Shown here: piece by piece, positions 51,000 through 59,363 of the stretch | Numbering within the stretch: the first letter of the stretch is position 1 | Layout of the letters: every line of letters begins with the position of its first letter | Origin: Thermoanaerobaculia bacterium | GTDB lineage: Bacteria > Acidobacteriota > Thermoanaerobaculia > Multivoradales > JAHZIX01 | Direction: 5' to 3' | DNA: 59,363 nt | Assembly (NCBI GenBank): GCA_027069135.1 | Contig: JALXFE010000248.1 | Span: 1 to 59,363 of the forward strand | Translations under genes and position numbers: made by a program | Notes under the pieces: generated by a model | What the model saw: the letters and a program-made list of their open reading frames with translations, nothing else | Databases searched by the model: none | What the model was told of the DNA's origin: nothing

Positions 51000-53048
51000 T
51001 TAGTTGCCGCCCGCCTTCGGAGCTTCCGCTTCCCGGTCCATCGCCTCCAACTCTTCGAGGGCCGCGGCGACCACCTCGGGCTTTGAAGAAACCTTGACAC
51101 CGTGGAGTAGATACCGACGGGCCTGCTCTCGGCGATCCAGCTTCAAGGCCGTTCGGGCCACCGCCACATAGGTGCTGGCGGCGTCCGGATCGAGCTCCAG
51201 GGATCGTAGGTAAGCTTCCTGGGCGGCCTCGTGGTCGCCCAGCAGCGCCAAGGCATTCCCTTTGTGGTACCAACCCTGAGGCAGGTTGTCTCGCCGGGAA
51301 AGGCTCTCCTTCAGATGCTCTAAGGCCTCTCGGTACCGTCCCTCACCGAGAAATAGGTACCCCAGATTGAACCAGCCTTCGGGCCGCTCCGGGCGCATTG
51401 AGATAGAGCGCTCCAGAAGGGCGATAGCATCTTCCCTCTGTCCCGCCTGAGCTCTCGACAGCCCCTTCCACTCCAAGCCCACGGCACTCTGCGGCTGTAC
51501 CGTCAGGAGCATCGCCAGGGCCCGATCAAGACCTTCCCTCTGGTGCTTCTGGAGACGTCCTCGCACCAGATCCAGGTACGGCTCCGGGGCTTGGACCTTA
51601 AGCTTTAGCAGAAGCTTCTCCAAGGTATCGAGGGAGCTGGATCCGCCAGCCCGGGCGACGGAAACCGCACGGTAGAGGTCGGCGACATCACCGGTAGGCG
51701 CCTGCGCCAGAGGAAGAATCTCCACGTCTACAATCATCGGATCGGTCGCCGGCAGGGGTGCTACCAACTCGGTTCCTATGGGCTGGCGGCGGATCCGATG
51801 GTCGGTGACGGTGACCTCGATGACGTCCGAGGACCGTCGCCGAGGCATATGGCAGGCGACGCAATCCTCCGCAGCCACAGCCCGCAGCGATTCCGGGAGG
51901 CTCGCCTCCGCCGTCATCGCATCCAGTTGGCAATCGTCCGGCTCGTGGCAGCTCTGACAGGCTTGTTTGTAATGCCCGACGCGCTCCTCCACGGCGACCT
52001 TGCGATGGGGATCGTGGCAGGTCATGCAGCTCATGGCCCCTTGGCTCTCTTGGTAGCAACGGCTTTGGCGCAGTCGGTAGGGATGGTGGTTGATCTCGAA
52101 GCGATCCTCCCGGGCTTCCCCTTCCACCTCGACGTCCACCGGAACCATGTACTCGTTCAAGGCCTCCCCCGGGCGAAAGGAGTAATCGCTGCGACCGAAA
52201 CGGCGGACTCCGAAGAGCGCCACCGTCGGCTGCAGGTGGCATTCGTAGCAAATATCGTCGCGCCGCTGCGGTGAGAGCTTCGCCGGATTGACGATGGACC
52301 GGACCAGCCGTGGGAAATCCACCGGCTCGCTCATCCCGACCCGCACGTGTTCGGCCCCGGGGCCGTGGCAGCGCTGGCAGCCGATGCCTTCCGGGAGATC
52401 TCGGGGGTAATTCTGGGAAGACCCGTAGAGGTCACTACCGACAGGAACCTCCGGATAGGCGTTGTGGCAGAACATGCACTCCCGGCGCACCCGGCGCAGG
52501 ACCCCTTGATGGTCAGCCCCCTCGAACCCTGGCGCCATCCGCCAGCTATCGCTCTCGGCGTACCAGGCCAGCGGTAGCTGGTAGAGCTCCCCCCCGGGGG
52601 TGCTGTAAAGGTAGGTTCGGGAACGGACACCGGAGCCCAGGATCCAATCCACTCGCTTCTCAAAGACGTTGATGGGCGAGCCGGCGGCGTCTTCCTCCCA
52701 ACGGCTAAAGAGATAGCCCTCGCCGTCCCGGCGCATCTCATAATGACGTCCGGAGGCTTCATGAAAGTAGTGGTTGTCCTCAAAATCTTCGATCACTCGG
52801 TCGGCTCGGGGCCGAAAGAACGACTTCGCCATGCTCACCGATTGATAGCTCTCGAAGAGATCCACGTGGCATAGCCGGCATGCTCGGTCTTCGACGTAGC
52901 CGGCGGCAGCGCCGGTGGTTTCGTGAAGGCCGAAGCGGACCAGAGGATCCTCCACCGGAGCCTCCTGCGCCTTCCGGTCGGCGCCCCCTAAGCTCGCCAG
53001 GAGCACCGACCAGGCCAGGTACGCAAATCTCGTCCGCCTCTTGGACAT
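51000..53048 (-). CDS. heptaheme c-type cytochrome with C-terminal TPR repeats
   Basis: A ~682-residue exported protein. ATG 53048 (GGAGG 10 bases upstream) is slightly preferred to ATG 53075. After the signal segment there are seven CxxCH heme-binding motifs: CRLCH, CMFCH, CQRCH, CYECH, CMTCH, CQSCH and CVACH, the last followed by MPRRR. The C-terminal ~230 residues are TPRs (GWFNLGYLFLGEGRYREALE, GWYHKGNALALLGDHEAAQE). Multiheme-TPR proteins of this kind are common in Acidobacteria and Planctomycetes; the electron acceptor is unknown. The gene is bracketed by copies of the multi-hairpin repeat in opposite orientations. Confidence 0.9.
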   Translation of the reverse strand: MSKRRTRFAYLAWSVLLASLGGADRKAQEAPVEDPLVRFGLHETTGAAAGYVEDRACRLCHVDLFESYQSVSMAKSFFRPRADRVIEDFEDNHYFHEASGRHYEMRRDGEGYLFSRWEEDAAGSPINVFEKRVDWILGSGVRSRTYLYSTPGGELYQLPLAWYAESDSWRMAPGFEGADHQGVLRRVRRECMFCHNAYPEVPVGSDLYGSSQNYPRDLPEGIGCQRCHGPGAEHVRVGMSEPVDFPRLVRSIVNPAKLSPQRRDDICYECHLQPTVALFGVRRFGRSDYSFRPGEALNEYMVPVDVEVEGEAREDRFEINHHPYRLRQSRCYQESQGAMSCMTCHDPHRKVAVEERVGHYKQACQSCHEPDDCQLDAMTAEASLPESLRAVAAEDCVACHMPRRRSSDVIEVTVTDHRIRRQPIGTELVAPLPATDPMIVDVEILPLAQAPTGDVADLYRAVSVARAGGSSSLDTLEKLLLKLKVQAPEPYLDLVRGRLQKHQREGLDRALAMLLTVQPQSAVGLEWKGLSRAQAGQREDAIALLERSISMRPERPEGWFNLGYLFLGEGRYREALEHLKESLSRRDNLPQGWYHKGNALALLGDHEAAQEAYLRSLELDPDAASTYVAVARTALKLDRREQARRYLLHGVKVSSKPEVVAAALEELEAMDREAEAPKAGGN

Positions 53049-53518
53049 CCCCGACTCGCCTCCACTCTTACGCATCTGCGTTCACCCCTTCCCGGAAGGT
53101 CTAGAGTCTACCCCGCCCGGGCCGGGAACCGATCCGTCCCTTCCCTAGCGAGACGCTCGCGGCCAGGGCCTCTGTGAACCGATCGGCCGGCTTCAGCCGG
53201 CCTTGTTTCCTAGACCGGGCATTCATGCCCGGTAGGCCGCGCCCCGGAAGAGAATAACGAACCATTTCCAACGGTTGCCAAACCTCCGGGACCTCCTCCA
53301 CCCGATACCAACTCATCGCCAACACCCGGGGCTCAAGACCCGGGCGGGTGCCGAGCCCCCTTGAGGAGAAAGAGTGCTGATATGTTTCGGCCGTGGATTC
53401 CGCCTACTTAGGTAGGAGAAGCCTTCCAGATCCACCTCGGTCACGGTTCCATGAGCCTCCCCTTCCCTGCCACGCCCAGGAATTCGAGACCCCGAGCTTG
53501 CCGAAGGAGACTGAAACG
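53049..53518. other. intergenic region with repeat fragments
   Basis: This 470-base divergent gap contains the inverted repeat half-unit at 53183-53254 and one more degenerate palindrome, CCCGGGGCTCaagACCCGGG, at about 53325-53345. The last ~150 bases before 53519 should hold the promoter of the metalloprotease gene, but I find no convincing hexamers. Confidence 0.5.
53183..53254 (-). repeat. inverted, diverged half-unit of the multi-hairpin repeat
   Basis: Reverse complement of the first ~72 bases of an array unit: GGCCGGCTTCAGCCGGCC, then CCGGGCATTCATGCCCGG, ending ccggaagagaa. Several substitutions keep the stems paired (GGCC for GGGC). Confidence 0.8.
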
Positions 53519-56500
53519 ATGAGCTATCGATCACGCCGGGTACACCGTGCTTTTTCAAGTCTTCTCATCTCTACGCTAGCCTTGGGGAGCTCATCGCAGG
53601 CGGCCTCGAACCCCTCCACTACGCCCTCTTCCCTTTTCCTGACGGTCTCCGAGCTGCCGATAGCACAACAGGCCACCTACCGAGCGCGGCTCTCGACCCT
53701 GGGTGTCGAGCCCCAGCACGCCTTCTTGGACCCCCAAACCGGCGGTTGGGGAACCCTCCTCATGTCCCAGCCGATCCTGGGAGAGATCTCCTATACCCGC
53801 CTGGAATCTCCCGCGCTGCGCGCCCGGGCTTGGGAAGGTCTGCGTCGCTACCTCGAAGGCCATCTCGAAATTCTTGGCTGGGATCCCCGGGAGCTGGGAA
53901 GCGGCAGCGACATTTCCGCCCATGACCGAGGAGACATCGTCCAGATTCACGCGCCCCGCTTCTACCGGGGACTGCCCGTGTGGGGCAGCTACCTCTCGGC
54001 GGTGATCAACCACGGCAATTTGGTGCTTCTGGGTACCCGGCGATGGACTGACGTCGAAGTGTCCCTCGAGCCGACTGTGTCACCATTGCAAGCCATCGAT
54101 GCTCTGGACCCGGCCACGGTGGGAACGATCATGCTCGCTCCCCAGCTGGGTCTCCTCCCGGTGCTTCGGGAGGGCCAGGAAGGGGAAACCTTCAGCCATC
54201 GGTTGGTTTGGCAAATCCTCAGCGATTCCGGCCAGGAGGCGATGGTGGATGCTCACAATGGTGAAATCCTCCGTATCGAGCACTCCACTCGATCTGCCGT
54301 TTCCGCGTCCGTCGTCGGCGGGGTTTTTCCCGCCAGCAACGATGGATCCGGCCCAGAAGGGACCGAGCAACTTCGATGGCCCATGCCCAATACTCGGGTC
54401 ACCGACCTGGCCACCGGAGAGAGGTACAGCACCGATTCCGCCGGCTACCTTCCCGCTTGTTTGGAAGGACCCTTCAACGTACGAGGATTCGGTACCTTCG
54501 CTTTCAACGTCTTCGATGGCAACGCCTGCGTGATTCCGAACGAAACCTTCTCCGGGCCCCTCATCGACCTCGGAGCGGGCCCCGGCACGGATTGTGACAG
54601 GCCCCCTGGGCACCCGAACGGCACCAGCCATGCCCTGCGAACCGCCGCCTACGAGCTGAGCCGGATTCGGGAAACCTCCAGTGCTCAGCTGCCGCAAAAC
54701 ACCTGGCTCAGGAATCGCCGAGCCCTCTCTCTCTTCACGCGGCCCTTAGCGGCGGAGCTCAACCGCAACACGACCTTCGGAACGGACCAACCTTTCGGCT
54801 GCGCCTACGCCCAGCATGGGACCGCCTCTGACGACATCTTCTGCCTGCGCTCGACGGCGACACGGGCGAATCCTGCCGAGATCGCCTCGGTCCTCGACCA
54901 CGAGTTCGGTCACGCCATCGACGCCAACGACTTGATCCCTGCCTTCTCCAACCCCTCGGAAGGCATCGCCGACGCTTACGCCGCCCTACGCCAGAACCGG
55001 ACCTGCATCGGACGCGGTCTCTTCAACACTCAATGTGGCGGCTATGGCGATCCCTGTACCGACTGTACCGGAGTGCGGGATATCGATTGGACGGCCCACA
55101 CCGGCGCAGCCCCCCACGATCTGACCTTCGTCGACGCTGCGTGCAGCCCCGTGGCCCTGGAAAACGGCCCCTGCGGAGGCGACGCCCACTGCGAGGGCAT
55201 TGTGGTGTCGGAGGCGATCTGGGATCTCTATCGGCGGGACCTCCAAGGCCCCCCTTACAACTCCCCACCGGCCACCGCCCTGGAGCTGACTACCCGACTC
55301 ACCTACCTGGGCGCCGGCGCCGTCAGCGAATGGTTTCAATGTAGCGACGGCACCGGTGTCGGCGACGGCTGTAACGTCGACAGCGGGTACCTGAATCTCC
55401 TCGCCATCGACGACGACAACGGCGACCTGACGGATGGAACCCCCCACATGACCGCCATCTTCAACGCCTTCGACCGGCACGGTATCGCCTGTCCGACCCC
55501 GGCGGTGCAGGACAGCGGCTGCGTCGGGACTCCGACCCAGCGCCCCGTCGTCCAGGCCACGCCCTTCCACCGGGCCGTCGAGCTCTCCTGGGCCCCGGTC
55601 CCCGGTGCCCTGAGTTACGAGGTCTTTAGAGCGGAGGGTGTCGCCCGCTGTGCCGTCGGCAAGCTCAAGGTGGCCCAGCTCGAAGGGACTACATTCCGCG
55701 ATACCGACCTGCTCAATGGGAGGGAATACTCCTACGCCGTCGTCCCCAAGGGCCCTGGTCTTTCCTGCTTGGGCCCCAACAGCCTTTGCGCCTCGGCGAC
55801 TCCCGTCGAGGGCCCGCACCTCGAAGCGCCGACGGATTCGTTCTCCCTCGCCATCGAGACGGGGGACGGGGACCGATTCCTCGACAATTGTGAATCGGCG
55901 CAGGTGAGCTTTACGCTTCTAAACAGCGGCCTGGGAACCTTGACCAATGTCCGCATCGTAGACGTCTCCTCTCCCAGCCACCCCCTGCTCCAGGGCCTTG
56001 CTTCTCTGCCCAGGCCGGTGGCTGCGAATCTCCCGCCCTGCGCCAGTGCCGCCGCGTCCTTCCCCCTGCGTCCCCAGGGCATGGCCCATGACGACACCCT
56101 GGAGCTGGTCTTCGAAATCACCGCCGACGAAATATTCCCGAGGACCCTCCCCATCGAGGTCAGCTACAGGGACGTGGAATCAGATTTCGAGACCCACGCC
56201 ACCCACACTTTCTCTTTTGAGAGCGATCTCGAAGGCTGGGAGTCGATCGAAGGTCAGTTTCGCCGCGTCCCAGGGGCCGGCGGCAACGGTAGCGCTGCCT
56301 ATATCGAATCCGTCCCCTTCGGTCGCCAGCGGTGTGATGTGCTCGCCTCTCCCTGGATTCAGCTGAGCGACACATCGACCCTATCGCTGTGGAATAACTA
56401 CGACATGACCCTGCCCAATACCTTCGACGGCTATATCTTCGATACGGCCAACATTCATCTCACCGGCCTCGGCGGCTTTGCCGGCAGGCCCAACCAGGTC

Positions 56501-56851
56501 GATGGTGGACGGCCTTACTTCGTGCCGGGAGATATCGGGCCGGAGAACTTCTGGATTTGTAATCACTATTCAAACGGATGGACCGGCCTGGACGACACCT
56601 GGGCGAGTAGCAGCTTCTCTTCCACCGGCCTCGATGCACCGACTGTGGCCGGCCAACCGATCCGCGTCAACGTCGTCTACGGCCAGAGCCGCCGGAACCA
56701 GAAACCCGGTTTCTCCTTCGACGAGGTCACCTTGACGGACTTTGACCTACAGGTGCCGGATGCCCAAGGCAACCAGCTCTGCACAGGCCCCATCTTCGTC
56801 GACGGCTTCGAGAGCGGAGATACCAGCGCCTGGACGGCATCGACACCGTAG
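53519..56851 (+). CDS. large secreted zinc metalloprotease with FN3-like and tail domains
   Basis: An 1110-residue exported protein. ATG 53519 has AAGGAG 9 bases upstream and starts a signal peptide ending near SSSQAA. Residues ~40-250 resemble a thermolysin-type (FTP/PepSY) propeptide. The zinc site is LDHEFGHAIDAND (HExxH), with a distal Glu likely in NPSEGIADAYAAL. After the protease come an FN3-like domain (AVELSWAPVPGALSYEVFRA), a CARDB-like region and a beta-sandwich. The C-terminus IFVDGFESGDTSAWTA matches that of the GH114-like protein at 48954-50126. Its role is likely extracellular protein degradation. Confidence 0.85.
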   Translation: MSYRSRRVHRAFSSLLISTLALGSSSQAASNPSTTPSSLFLTVSELPIAQQATYRARLSTLGVEPQHAFLDPQTGGWGTLLMSQPILGEISYTRLESPALRARAWEGLRRYLEGHLEILGWDPRELGSGSDISAHDRGDIVQIHAPRFYRGLPVWGSYLSAVINHGNLVLLGTRRWTDVEVSLEPTVSPLQAIDALDPATVGTIMLAPQLGLLPVLREGQEGETFSHRLVWQILSDSGQEAMVDAHNGEILRIEHSTRSAVSASVVGGVFPASNDGSGPEGTEQLRWPMPNTRVTDLATGERYSTDSAGYLPACLEGPFNVRGFGTFAFNVFDGNACVIPNETFSGPLIDLGAGPGTDCDRPPGHPNGTSHALRTAAYELSRIRETSSAQLPQNTWLRNRRALSLFTRPLAAELNRNTTFGTDQPFGCAYAQHGTASDDIFCLRSTATRANPAEIASVLDHEFGHAIDANDLIPAFSNPSEGIADAYAALRQNRTCIGRGLFNTQCGGYGDPCTDCTGVRDIDWTAHTGAAPHDLTFVDAACSPVALENGPCGGDAHCEGIVVSEAIWDLYRRDLQGPPYNSPPATALELTTRLTYLGAGAVSEWFQCSDGTGVGDGCNVDSGYLNLLAIDDDNGDLTDGTPHMTAIFNAFDRHGIACPTPAVQDSGCVGTPTQRPVVQATPFHRAVELSWAPVPGALSYEVFRAEGVARCAVGKLKVAQLEGTTFRDTDLLNGREYSYAVVPKGPGLSCLGPNSLCASATPVEGPHLEAPTDSFSLAIETGDGDRFLDNCESAQVSFTLLNSGLGTLTNVRIVDVSSPSHPLLQGLASLPRPVAANLPPCASAAASFPLRPQGMAHDDTLELVFEITADEIFPRTLPIEVSYRDVESDFETHATHTFSFESDLEGWESIEGQFRRVPGAGGNGSAAYIESVPFGRQRCDVLASPWIQLSDTSTLSLWNNYDMTLPNTFDGYIFDTANIHLTGLGGFAGRPNQVDGGRPYFVPGDIGPENFWICNHYSNGWTGLDDTWASSSFSSTGLDAPTVAGQPIRVNVVYGQSRRNQKPGFSFDEVTLTDFDLQVPDAQGNQLCTGPIFVDGFESGDTSAWTASTP

Positions 56852-56901
56852 CGAGCAGCGGACGCAGCCGCGCACATTCCTGCCGTCAAGGGAAGCCGGC
56901 T

Positions 56902-58083
56902 CTATCGCCCCCGCAGCAGGAGCCTCGCGATCATGCGGCGCCAACCCGTCCGCGGACCGATGCCGCGGCGGCGCCCGGGCCGGGGTAAGGCAGCGCCTAG
57001 TTCTTCGAGGAGGCTTTGGGTCTGGGCCCCGAGCTCCGGGAACTCCTGCCCGGCGCGGGGTCTTTGACGGCCGAACCGGGCTGGGAACGCGAGCCGCGGA
57101 AGCCCGTCGGGCCCCTCCTTTAGGAGGCCCCGGGCCAGAGCCTGAGGGTGCCGGGCGGCCTCCGACGGCGAAAGCACCACCTCTGCCGGAAGATCGTGCC
57201 GCGCGAAGAGCTCGGCCCATTCCTGACGGCTGCGCTGCCGAAAAAGATCCGCGAGCTTCTCCTTGGCCTCCGGGGAGCGAGAGAGGACCAGCCGCCGCAG
57301 ATCGCGTCGGCCCAGGACCTTGCAGAAGCGCTTCCAGAAATGTCTCTCCAAGAGCCCCAGGGCCACCCACCCACCGTCGGCGGTGCGATACAGGTGGTAA
57401 CTCGCCAGAGCTCCCGAAAGGTCGTGGGGCTCACCGACGTGCGCAGGCATCTCGACCTCCGCGGCCCAGGCCACCAGGTTGGCGTGAAAGGCCGCATCGA
57501 AGAGGGAAATATCGATCCATTCCCCTTCCCCGGAGCTCGAACGCTCATGAAGAGCCGCAAGAATCGCCGTCACCGCATGGGACGCCCCGAGGACGTCGGC
57601 ACCGGGAAAGGCAGGTACGCCGGGCGCGGGAGCCAGGCAGCCGGCGATGGCCTGATACGTCAGGTCGTGACCAGCCCGATTTGCCAGCGGGCCGTCCTGC
57701 CCCCAGCCGGAGAGGGAACAGATCACCAGCCGGGGGAAACGACGGCGCAGCTCCTCCGGATCGAAGCCCAATCGAGCCAAGCCCCCGGGCCGGAAAGTCT
57801 CGAGGAGCACGTCGGCATCTCGGAGCAAAGCCTCGAGGATCTGCCTTGCCGGAAGCTTCTTGAGATCCAGGGCGATGCTCTCGACGCCGGAGAGCAACTG
57901 CGCCGCTAGGGCCCCACGCCCCCCCTTGCGCGGCGGAGCCCAGCGCAGCGGATCTCCCAGCTCCGGCTCTTCGACCTTGATCACCCGAGCCCCGAGACCG
58001 GCGAGGCTCTGGGCCGCCAAAGGCCCTGGAAGATAGCGGGAAAGATCGACCACCGTCACCCCAGCAAGGGGCTGGGCGCTCAC
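56902..58083 (-). CDS. CaiB/BaiF-family CoA-transferase or alpha-methylacyl-CoA racemase
   Basis: A 393-residue class III CoA-transferase-family protein starting at GTG 58083. Typical features are LAGVTVVDLSRYLPGPLAA at the start, ARVIKVEEPELGDPLR, DVLLETFRPGGLARLG, and the catalytic Asp in GHDLTYQAIAG. FDAAFHANLVAW and a truncated C-terminal domain follow. Members move CoA between carboxylic acids or epimerise 2-methylacyl-CoA. It lies 10 bp after the thiolase stop on the same strand, so it probably acts in the same acyl-CoA (branched-chain or fatty acid) pathway. Confidence 0.85.
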   Translation of the reverse strand: MSAQPLAGVTVVDLSRYLPGPLAAQSLAGLGARVIKVEEPELGDPLRWAPPRKGGRGALAAQLLSGVESIALDLKKLPARQILEALLRDADVLLETFRPGGLARLGFDPEELRRRFPRLVICSLSGWGQDGPLANRAGHDLTYQAIAGCLAPAPGVPAFPGADVLGASHAVTAILAALHERSSSGEGEWIDISLFDAAFHANLVAWAAEVEMPAHVGEPHDLSGALASYHLYRTADGGWVALGLLERHFWKRFCKVLGRRDLRRLVLSRSPEAKEKLADLFRQRSRQEWAELFARHDLPAEVVLSPSEAARHPQALARGLLKEGPDGLPRLAFPARFGRQRPRAGQEFPELGAQTQSLLEELGAALPRPGRRRGIGPRTGWRRMIARLLLRGR

Positions 58084-58093
58084 GGTGGAGCCT

Positions 58094-59363
58094 TCATTCT
58101 CGCTCCAAGATCAACGCGTAGCCGACACCGCCGGCAGCGCAGCCGGCTGCCAGACCCAAGGAAAGGCCCCTACGCTTCATCTCGCTCAGCAGTTGGAGAA
58201 CCAGCCGTGCTCCGGTGGCACCAAATGGGTGCCCCAGGGCCAAGGTACCGCCGTTGACGTTGAATCTCTCCAGATCCACTTGGCCTAAAGGCTCATCCCG
58301 TCCCAATTCCTGCTGGGCGAAGCGTCCGGAAGCGAGGGCCTTGAGATTCGACAGAACTTGGGCCGCAAAAGCTTCGTGGAGCTCGATGAGCTCGATATCC
58401 CCCAGGCGAAGGTCGGCCCGGTCGAGGGCCTGGGCGATGGCGTAGACCGGGCTCTGGAGGGGTTGGCGAACAAGATCCGAAGCGACGAAGGAGAAACTCT
58501 TCAAATAGCCCAGAGGTTCCCGAGTCAACTTCCCGGCGGCTTCCTCGGCCATCAGGAGGAGGGAGGCTGCGCCATCCGCCAACGGTGCTGAAGTCCCGGC
58601 GGTCAGGGAACCGTAGTCCGGGTCGAAAACCGGTGCCAGGGCCGCCAGAGCCGCCGCAGAAGTATCGTGGCGCACCGCCCCATCTTGAAAGACGAAGGAA
58701 CGTCCCCGGGGCAGGGTCGGAACGATCTGTTCCTCGAAGACCTCCGCCGCCGCCCGCGCTCTTTGGTGCGAAAGCAGGGCGATCTCATCCTGGGCTCGGC
58801 GGGAGATGTCGTTCTCCTTAGCCATCCGCTCACAGACCTCGCCCATCGTCAGCCCCGTGCTGTACTCGGCGATCGAGGGGATCACCGGCGCCAGATCCTT
58901 GAATCGGAGCTTGCTCAGGACCGCCAGCCGGGCCTTCATGGACTTGGTCTTGTCCAGCTCCGTGAGCCGTCGGGCGGCATTGTGGCTGAAAGTCACGGGG
59001 ATGTTGGAAAGGGATTCGGCACCCCCGGTCAGAACGACGGCGCTCTCCCCACTGAGAATGCTCTGAGCTGCAAAGACCAACGCCCGAGCGGAGGAAGCAC
59101 AGGCGAGATTGACCGAGGAGCCGGGTATCGACGGCGGCAAGGAGGATCGCAAGACGACCTCTCGGCCGAGATTGGGAGCGTCCGGTGCCGGGGCTACGAC
59201 TCCGAAGATCGATCGATCGATGGCCCCCGGATCCACTTCGGACCGAGCCACGACCTCACGAGCGGCCACCGCCGCCAAGTCCACGACATCGAGGCTACGC
59301 AACTCCCCTCCGGAGCGCGCGAAGGGGGTCCGAAAGCCGTTGACGACGGCGACCCGCCCACCC
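58094..59363 (-). CDS. fadI: acetyl-CoA C-acyltransferase, FadI-like thiolase (5' end cut by window edge)
   Basis: The frame stays open to the right edge and begins there with VAVVNGFRTPFARSGGE, so only the first few residues are missing. The active-site Cys is in NLACASSARALV, the two His residues in ELHEAFAAQ and GHPFGATGARLV, and the second Cys in LAAGCAAGGVG. EYSTGLTMGEVCERMAKEN and PNLGREVVLRSSLP match FadI, the thiolase of the anaerobic-type beta-oxidation complex, more than FadA. It catalyses the last step of fatty-acid beta-oxidation. A CaiB/BaiF gene follows. Confidence 0.88.
   Translation of the reverse strand, partial: GGRVAVVNGFRTPFARSGGELRSLDVVDLAAVAAREVVARSEVDPGAIDRSIFGVVAPAPDAPNLGREVVLRSSLPPSIPGSSVNLACASSARALVFAAQSILSGESAVVLTGGAESLSNIPVTFSHNAARRLTELDKTKSMKARLAVLSKLRFKDLAPVIPSIAEYSTGLTMGEVCERMAKENDISRRAQDEIALLSHQRARAAAEVFEEQIVPTLPRGRSFVFQDGAVRHDTSAAALAALAPVFDPDYGSLTAGTSAPLADGAASLLLMAEEAAGKLTREPLGYLKSFSFVASDLVRQPLQSPVYAIAQALDRADLRLGDIELIELHEAFAAQVLSNLKALASGRFAQQELGRDEPLGQVDLERFNVNGGTLALGHPFGATGARLVLQLLSEMKRRGLSLGLAAGCAAGGVGYALILERE

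Noticed and set aside
50334-51273. Several long open frames through the repeat array on both strands
   Set aside because: They merely translate the GC-rich palindromes, repeat with the array period, and lack ribosome sites or known domains.

Overview
The window looks like a chromosomal segment of a GC-rich, Gram-negative heterotroph. Signal peptides, lipoprotein lipoboxes, beta-barrel proteins and a TRAP transporter all imply an outer membrane. The mixture of DUF4388, M64 and matrixin-type secreted metalloproteases, a multiheme cytochrome c with TPRs, a WS/DGAT acyltransferase and C-terminal 'DGFESGD' tails is most reminiscent of Acidobacteriota (Thermoanaerobaculia-like). That placement is inference; no rRNA or tRNA gene is present to test it.

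Layout. 1-4.5 kb (minus): lipoprotein, MoxR ATPase, DUF58 and transglutaminase (TgpA-like) operon, running off the left edge. 5.0-8.0 kb (plus): recA and an NhaC-type antiporter. 8.0-14.3 kb: DUF4388 protein (minus), then a plus operon of a large outer-membrane protein, an Smr-domain protein and a histone-deacetylase-family enzyme with an unassigned C-terminal half. 14.2-17.7 kb (minus): a lipoprotein, a matrixin-like protease and a small exported protein. 18.1-21.4 kb (plus): PlsB-like acyltransferase and a beta-barrel protein with a good sigma-70-type promoter. 21.5-24.3 kb: palindromic repeats, a Phd/VapC toxin-antitoxin pair, a class II aldolase-family protein and a DUF1684 lipoprotein. 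24.6-27.0 kb: a lower-GC island with one DUF4365-TPR gene, the best candidate for a poorly described (possibly defence) gene. 27.0-34.0 kb: M64 peptidase, LolA-like protein, malonyl-CoA-synthetase-like ligase, GT-C membrane glycosyltransferase and PepQ. 34.0-37.9 kb: VapBC, a REP-associated tyrosine transposase (RAYT), DUF445 protein, small membrane protein and a second copy of the palindromic repeat. 37.9-41.8 kb: WS/DGAT, PQQ-propeller protein, and a BON-domain protein behind a sigma-54-type promoter. 41.9-47.4 kb (minus): TatT-DctP-DctQM TRAP operon followed by an exported protein and a GNAT enzyme. 47.6-50.1 kb (minus): GH114-like protein, Cys/His-rich exported protein and a barrel-like protein. 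50.2-53.3 kb: a broken AraC-type regulator, a four-unit array of multi-hairpin repeats, a seven-heme cytochrome c, and an inverted half-unit of the same repeat. 53.5-56.9 kb: a large secreted metalloprotease. 56.9-59.4 kb (minus): FadI-like thiolase (cut by the right edge) and a CaiB/BaiF CoA-transferase.

How it fits together. Much of the window serves the envelope: secreted proteases, barrels, lipoproteins, a cytochrome and TRAP uptake. Acyl-CoA and lipid metabolism recurs (PlsB-like, WS/DGAT, MatB-like, FadI, CaiB). The most distinctive non-coding signal is two unrelated families of palindromic repeats. One carries GTAG-footed hairpins of the kind RAYT enzymes are known to act on, and a RAYT gene lies about 2 kb from one copy.
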